NCBI RefSeq assembly: GCF_001509555.1
Contig: NZ_LMAS01000001.1
Span: 156,971-220,970 of the forward strand
Length of the DNA stretch: 64,000 bases
Source: Bacillus sp. FJAT-29937
GTDB lineage: Bacteria; Bacillota; Bacilli; Bacillales; Cytobacillaceae
Direction of reading: 5' to 3'
Part shown: positions 60,806-64,000 of the stretch, in pieces
How the letters are laid out: every line of letters starts with the position of its first letter
Position numbering within the stretch: the first letter of the stretch is position 1
Notes under the pieces: model-generated
Database searches by the model: none
The model's input: only the letters and a program-made list of their open reading frames with translations
What the model was told of the DNA's origin: nothing
Made by a program: the position numbers and the translations under genes

Positions 60806-61870
60806 GTGAAAAAATCTTTTACAATCATCTTAGCGACTTTACTTACAATAATGATCGCTCTCGTAGGGTGTGGAAAGAAAGAAGAAAATCAATCAACAGG
60901 AAATGAATCTGATGCAGGAAAAGGTCCAGAAAAAGCCTCTGTCAACATCGGAATGCTTAAATTAACGAGTTCAGCACCATTATTTATCGCATTAGAAAAA
61001 GGATTTTTCGAGGAAGAAAATATAGATGCAAAAGCTACTTGGTTTGAGGCAGCACAGCCGATTGCAGTCGCAACAGCAGGGGGCAGTGTAGATGTTGGGG
61101 CTACTGGAATTACTGCAAGTCTATATAATATGGTCGCTGGCGGACAGAAATTATGGATTGTTGCTGATAAAGGCCGAGAGCAGAAAGGCTACTCTTCATC
61201 TGCCTTGCTTGTGCCAAATGACTCAGATGTATCCAAGATTGAAGATTTAAAAGGAAAGAAAATCGGGATTACTCAAACAGGTTCTACCTTCCATTATATG
61301 GCGGGCAGAGTATTAGAAAATCATGGTTTAAGCATTGCTGACGTACAATTAGTTCCACTTAATAGTATTAAAGGTCTGATGGAAGCTTTAAATAGCAAGC
61401 AGGTAGATGCTGTCATTTTAAATGAGCCTAATATTTCAACAGTTGAGGCTGAAGGATATGGGAAAGTCATTTCTCAAATTGGAGAAGAAATCGATTATCA
61501 AACTTCAGGAATTTTCTTCTCGCCTGCTTTTGCAGAGAATAAAGATGCAGCTGTAAGGTTCTTTAAAGCGTATATTAAGGCATCTCGTTACTACTATGAT
61601 GCTGTTTTAGTGAAAAAGGATGGAGAAACTGTACCAGGGGAAAACTACGATGAAGTCATAAATATCATTGCTAAGTATACGGACCAAGATCCTGAGCTTA
61701 TCAAAAAAGGCCTGCCATATATGGATCGTGATGGAAAATTACTAGAGTCTGACATTCAGACACAAATTGATTGGTATGCAAAAGAGAAACTGATAGATAA
61801 GGCTATTGACAGTAAAGAAATTGTCAATACAGAGTTGTTAGAGGAAGCATTAAAAGAACTAGGGGAATAA
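60806..61870 (+). CDS. ABC transporter substrate-binding lipoprotein, NMT1/TauA/SsuA-like
   Basis: A 354-residue lipoprotein (lipobox ALVGC, near residue 22) of the nitrate/sulfonate/taurine binding group. The mature part opens NIGMLKLTSSAPLFIALEKGFF; QPIAVATAGGSVDVG and DAVILNEPNIS segments are typical. The start is GTG with GATGGAGGAA upstream. It heads a three-gene ABC unit followed by a rhodanese gene, which hints at a sulfur compound such as a sulfonate (inference); nitrate or a thiamine precursor is also possible. No riboswitch precedes it. Confidence 0.85.
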   Translation: MKKSFTIILATLLTIMIALVGCGKKEENQSTGNESDAGKGPEKASVNIGMLKLTSSAPLFIALEKGFFEEENIDAKATWFEAAQPIAVATAGGSVDVGATGITASLYNMVAGGQKLWIVADKGREQKGYSSSALLVPNDSDVSKIEDLKGKKIGITQTGSTFHYMAGRVLENHGLSIADVQLVPLNSIKGLMEALNSKQVDAVILNEPNISTVEAEGYGKVISQIGEEIDYQTSGIFFSPAFAENKDAAVRFFKAYIKASRYYYDAVLVKKDGETVPGENYDEVINIIAKYTDQDPELIKKGLPYMDRDGKLLESDIQTQIDWYAKEKLIDKAIDSKEIVNTELLEEALKELGE

Positions 61871-61874
61871 CATC

Positions 61875-62648
61875 ATGAGAATAGTTGTAGAAGACGTCAG
61901 CAAGAAATTTGCTGATTCGAAAAAAAGGGAAGTAACGGCTCTTGAAAATATTAATTTTGCAATCGAAAATCAAGAGTTTGTCGTTCTTGTCGGCCCGAGC
62001 GGCTGCGGGAAATCTACCTTGCTTAATATTGTTGGCGGCTTAATGTCGCCTAGCGAAGGACAAGTATATTTTGAAGGCACCCAAGGAAGAGAGCCCAATT
62101 TAGGGATCGTTTTTCAGGAAATTGCTTTATTTCCTTGGCGTACTGTTTTTGAAAATGTCGTTTATGGTCTTGAAGAAAAGGGAGTCAGTAAAAAAGAAAG
62201 AGAAGAAAAAGGAAAATACTATATTGATATGGTAGGTCTAACTGGTTTTGAAGGTGCTTATCCTAAGCAGCTTTCGGGTGGAATGAAACAGCGGGCAGGT
62301 ATTGCCCGTGCCCTTTCTGTCGAACCGGACCTTCTTCTCATGGATGAACCATTTTCTGCATTAGATGCTCAAACCCGAACAATTATGCAAGAGGAGCTCT
62401 TAACGATTTGGAATCGTACGAAATTAAGTACCCTATATGTTACACATAACATTCAGGAAGCTGTCTATTTAGCTGACCGAGTTATCGTATTATCCCGTCA
62501 TCCAGGCAAAATCAAAAGCATTATTCATATTGATTTACCGAAAATGGGCCGGGATGAAGATAAGTATCGCAGTCAATTTGAACAATATTCCACTGATATT
62601 TGGAATTTAATACGCCATGATGCCCAGGAAGCATTAAAGGAGGCGTAG
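61875..62648 (+). CDS. ABC transporter ATPase, NitT/TauB/SsuB-like
   Basis: A 257-residue ATPase with Walker A GPSGCGKST, Q-loop VFQEIALFPW, signature LSGGMKQRAGIARAL and Walker B LLLMDEPFSALD. It starts four bases after the binding protein stop and ends three bases before the permease start, so the three are one operon. The C-terminus is extended by about 30 residues with several Asp and Glu, as in the TauB group. Confidence 0.9.
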   Translation: MRIVVEDVSKKFADSKKREVTALENINFAIENQEFVVLVGPSGCGKSTLLNIVGGLMSPSEGQVYFEGTQGREPNLGIVFQEIALFPWRTVFENVVYGLEEKGVSKKEREEKGKYYIDMVGLTGFEGAYPKQLSGGMKQRAGIARALSVEPDLLLMDEPFSALDAQTRTIMQEELLTIWNRTKLSTLYVTHNIQEAVYLADRVIVLSRHPGKIKSIIHIDLPKMGRDEDKYRSQFEQYSTDIWNLIRHDAQEALKEA

Positions 62649-62651
62649 AAA

Positions 62652-63443
62652 ATGAGTGAAAATAAACAAATCATCAAAAATCGAGTCGGGTTTCTTGAAA
62701 AGAAAATACCAACCTATGCATCCGTATTAGGCATTACAGGGCTTTTGCTCATTTGGGAACTCGTTTGCCGAATGAACATCGTCCCGCCGCTTTTCTTACC
62801 GGCACCAACAGCCATTGTCACAGCTGGCTGGGAATTGATTAGCAGCGGGGAGCTCATGAAAAACTTATTAGCAAGTTTATATCGAATTGGCTGGGGCTAC
62901 CTACTTGGAGCTACTGTAGGTATTATTATTGGTCTCATTCTTGGCTTTTCAAAATGGGCCGATGCTATCTTTACACCTATTGTATATTCAATTTATCCGA
63001 TACCAAAAATCGCGTTACTCCCGCTTATTATCTTATGGTTCGGAATTGGGGAATTGCCAAAAGTCGCCATTATTGCGCTAGGTGTATTTTTTCCAGTATT
63101 AATTAACACATTTTCCGGAGTAAAAAGTGTAGACCAAATCTTAATAAAAGCGGCAGTCACCTTTGGGTCCAATCATTTCAATGTGATTCGAAAGGTCATA
63201 TTGCCTGGAGCGCTTCCAACCATTTTTGCAGGTCTTAAGTTGGCAGCTGGTACAGCTCTTTTGCTATTAGTATCTGCTGAAATGATTGCTGCACAGTATG
63301 GAATTGGCGCAATGGTGCTGCATTACGGGAACCTGATGATTACGAATAAATTAATGGTGGGCGTTTTATTACTTTCGTTTTTAGGATTGCTTTTTAACCG
63401 GGTGCTTCAGTGGCTGGAAAGAAAGCTTATTCCGTGGAAATAG
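62652..63443 (+). CDS. ABC transporter permease, NitT/TauC/SsuC-like
   Basis: A 263-residue permease with about six helices. The LFLPAPTAIVTAGWELI segment and the EAA-like loop KAAVTFGSNHFNVIRKVILPG place it in the TauC/SsuC group. AAAGGAGGCG precedes the ATG. It completes the transporter; the rhodanese gene follows after 23 bp on the same strand. Confidence 0.9.
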   Translation: MSENKQIIKNRVGFLEKKIPTYASVLGITGLLLIWELVCRMNIVPPLFLPAPTAIVTAGWELISSGELMKNLLASLYRIGWGYLLGATVGIIIGLILGFSKWADAIFTPIVYSIYPIPKIALLPLIILWFGIGELPKVAIIALGVFFPVLINTFSGVKSVDQILIKAAVTFGSNHFNVIRKVILPGALPTIFAGLKLAAGTALLLLVSAEMIAAQYGIGAMVLHYGNLMITNKLMVGVLLLSFLGLLFNRVLQWLERKLIPWK

Positions 63444-63466
63444 AACAATAAAGGTGGTCTTTAAAC

Positions 63467-63787
63467 ATGAAAACAATGACTGCATCAGAACTTGCTGAAA
63501 AACTCACTAAGAATGAAGAAGTGTGTATTCTTGACGTAAGATCGTCTGAAAAATATAATGCCTACCATATTGATAATGAAAATGTTCGCAGTTTAAACAT
63601 TGAAAAATCGAATATTTTTACTTTTAACGAAGAAGTGGTTTCGTCATTGCCGAAGAACCAAGAAATCATCGTCACTTGCACGACAGGCAATTCCGCAAGA
63701 AAATGTGCTGACATACTGTCTGAGAAAGGCTTTGATGTTACCGTGCTATCAGGCGGCGTTACTGCCTGGAAGGAAATAAATGATTAA
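63467..63787 (+). CDS. Single-domain rhodanese
   Basis: A 106-residue sulfurtransferase-like protein made of one rhodanese domain. The active-site loop is CTTGNSA with Cys71 as sulfur acceptor; the N-terminal CILDVRSSEKYNAYHI and the C-terminal VLSGGVTAW segments are family marks. AAAGGTGG precedes the ATG. Its place 23 bp after an ABC transporter operon suggests work on sulfur derived from the imported compound (inference). A terminator follows. Confidence 0.9.
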   Translation: MKTMTASELAEKLTKNEEVCILDVRSSEKYNAYHIDNENVRSLNIEKSNIFTFNEEVVSSLPKNQEIIVTCTTGNSARKCADILSEKGFDVTVLSGGVTAWKEIND

Positions 63788-63795
63788 GACACACG

Positions 63796-63824
63796 AAAGA
63801 AGCAGCCGATTAGGCTGCTTTTCA
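63796..63824. terminator. Terminator of the ABC/rhodanese unit
   Basis: A perfect 8-bp GC-rich stem (63800-63807 with 63813-63820), 5-nt loop, with A- and T-rich flanks so that it can serve both convergent units. Confidence 0.8.
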
Positions 63825-63830
63825 TTATGT

Positions 63831-64000
63831 TCAACGTGAATCTGATTTAAAGGCCATTCGATTAAATAAATAAACAAAGACTAGAAATATCGTATAACCG
63901 CAAAAGGAATACGAGTGCTTCCAAGAATCTTCATGGATAAAAAATCCGATTTCCTCTGCAAACTTTTCTGCGCATGCTGCAAGTAAGCTAACAACCAAAA
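63831..64000 (-). CDS. Membrane protein, C-terminal end only (truncated by window edge)
   Basis: An open minus-strand frame of 55 codons that runs off the right edge and stops at 63831. It contains two probable membrane segments: a short one at the edge (LVVSLLAACAEKF) and a strong one (about residues 34-47, GYTIFLVFVYLF), ending in a short basic tail with NRMAFKSDSR. The start lies outside the window. The convergent terminator right after the stop supports the call. Family not recognised. Confidence 0.5.
   Translation of the reverse strand, partial: LVVSLLAACAEKFAEEIGFFIHEDSWKHSYSFCGYTIFLVFVYLFNRMAFKSDSR

Overview
The window reads as a chromosomal segment of an endospore-forming, low-GC Bacillaceae bacterium (Bacillus in the broad sense). 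The reasons are two germinant-receptor loci, a CotF/YhcQ-type coat protein, a LysM/GH18 spore-cortex hydrolase, small spore-type proteins, strong AGGAGG-type ribosome binding sites with frequent TTG/GTG starts, a des-desK-desR membrane-fluidity module and a TPP riboswitch. The species cannot be named from sequence alone. No rRNA, tRNA, CRISPR array, insertion sequence or prophage was seen. Genes are dense on both strands and most units end in clear intrinsic terminators, many shared by convergent genes.

Layout. 1-6.8 kb: a truncated protein with a Cys/Gly/Ser-rich tail, a D-Ala-D-Ala carboxypeptidase, molybdate transport genes modBA (no modC beside them), YkuS-like and other small proteins, an ABC-F ATPase (YkpA type) and a SCO1/SenC copper chaperone. 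6.9-14 kb: aldehyde dehydrogenase, an MFS transporter, four very small genes (one probably starting at AUA), an orphan MHYT-PAS histidine kinase and a coiled-coil protein. 14-20 kb: two tandem TerD-family stress proteins, a spore hydrolase, a structured 373-bp gap, a class A penicillin-binding protein and cyclophilin. 20-24.3 kb: germinant receptor locus 1, with A, a small 2-TM protein and B on one strand and the C lipoprotein divergent.

24.5-33.5 kb: intracellular subtilisin, a DNA repair pair (MUG glycosylase and alkyltransferase-like protein), a second carboxypeptidase (DacC type), a YceI protein behind a consensus promoter with an operator-like repeat, a SUV3-like RNA helicase, a zinc alcohol dehydrogenase and a coat protein. 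33.6-42 kb: a complete Liv-type ABC transporter (J-H-M-G-F) with a CcpA-site candidate upstream, then a three-subunit molybdenum hydroxylase of the xanthine dehydrogenase family. 42.2-47.4 kb: an internally repeated protein of unknown function divergent from germinant receptor locus 2 (small TM protein, A, B, C, DUF3189).

47.5-54.3 kb: proteins of unknown function (DUF1259, YpuA/DUF1002 and others), the desaturase with its two-component regulators and branched-chain aminotransferase behind a CodY-like site. 54.4-60.6 kb: a TPP-riboswitch-controlled thiamine salvage operon (tenA, thiZXY, thiW, thiD, thiM, thiE), which imports and recycles pyrimidine and thiazole moieties rather than making them. 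60.8-63.8 kb: a second NMT1/TauT-type ABC transporter with a single-domain rhodanese, then the end of a membrane protein running off the window.

Most of the content is a recognisable Bacillus gene set. The parts most worth following are the two germinant-receptor loci with extra small membrane proteins and an unknown repeat protein, the structured non-coding gap near 16.8-16.96 kb, the probable AUA start, the bacterial SUV3-like helicase and the liv/xdh neighbourhood.
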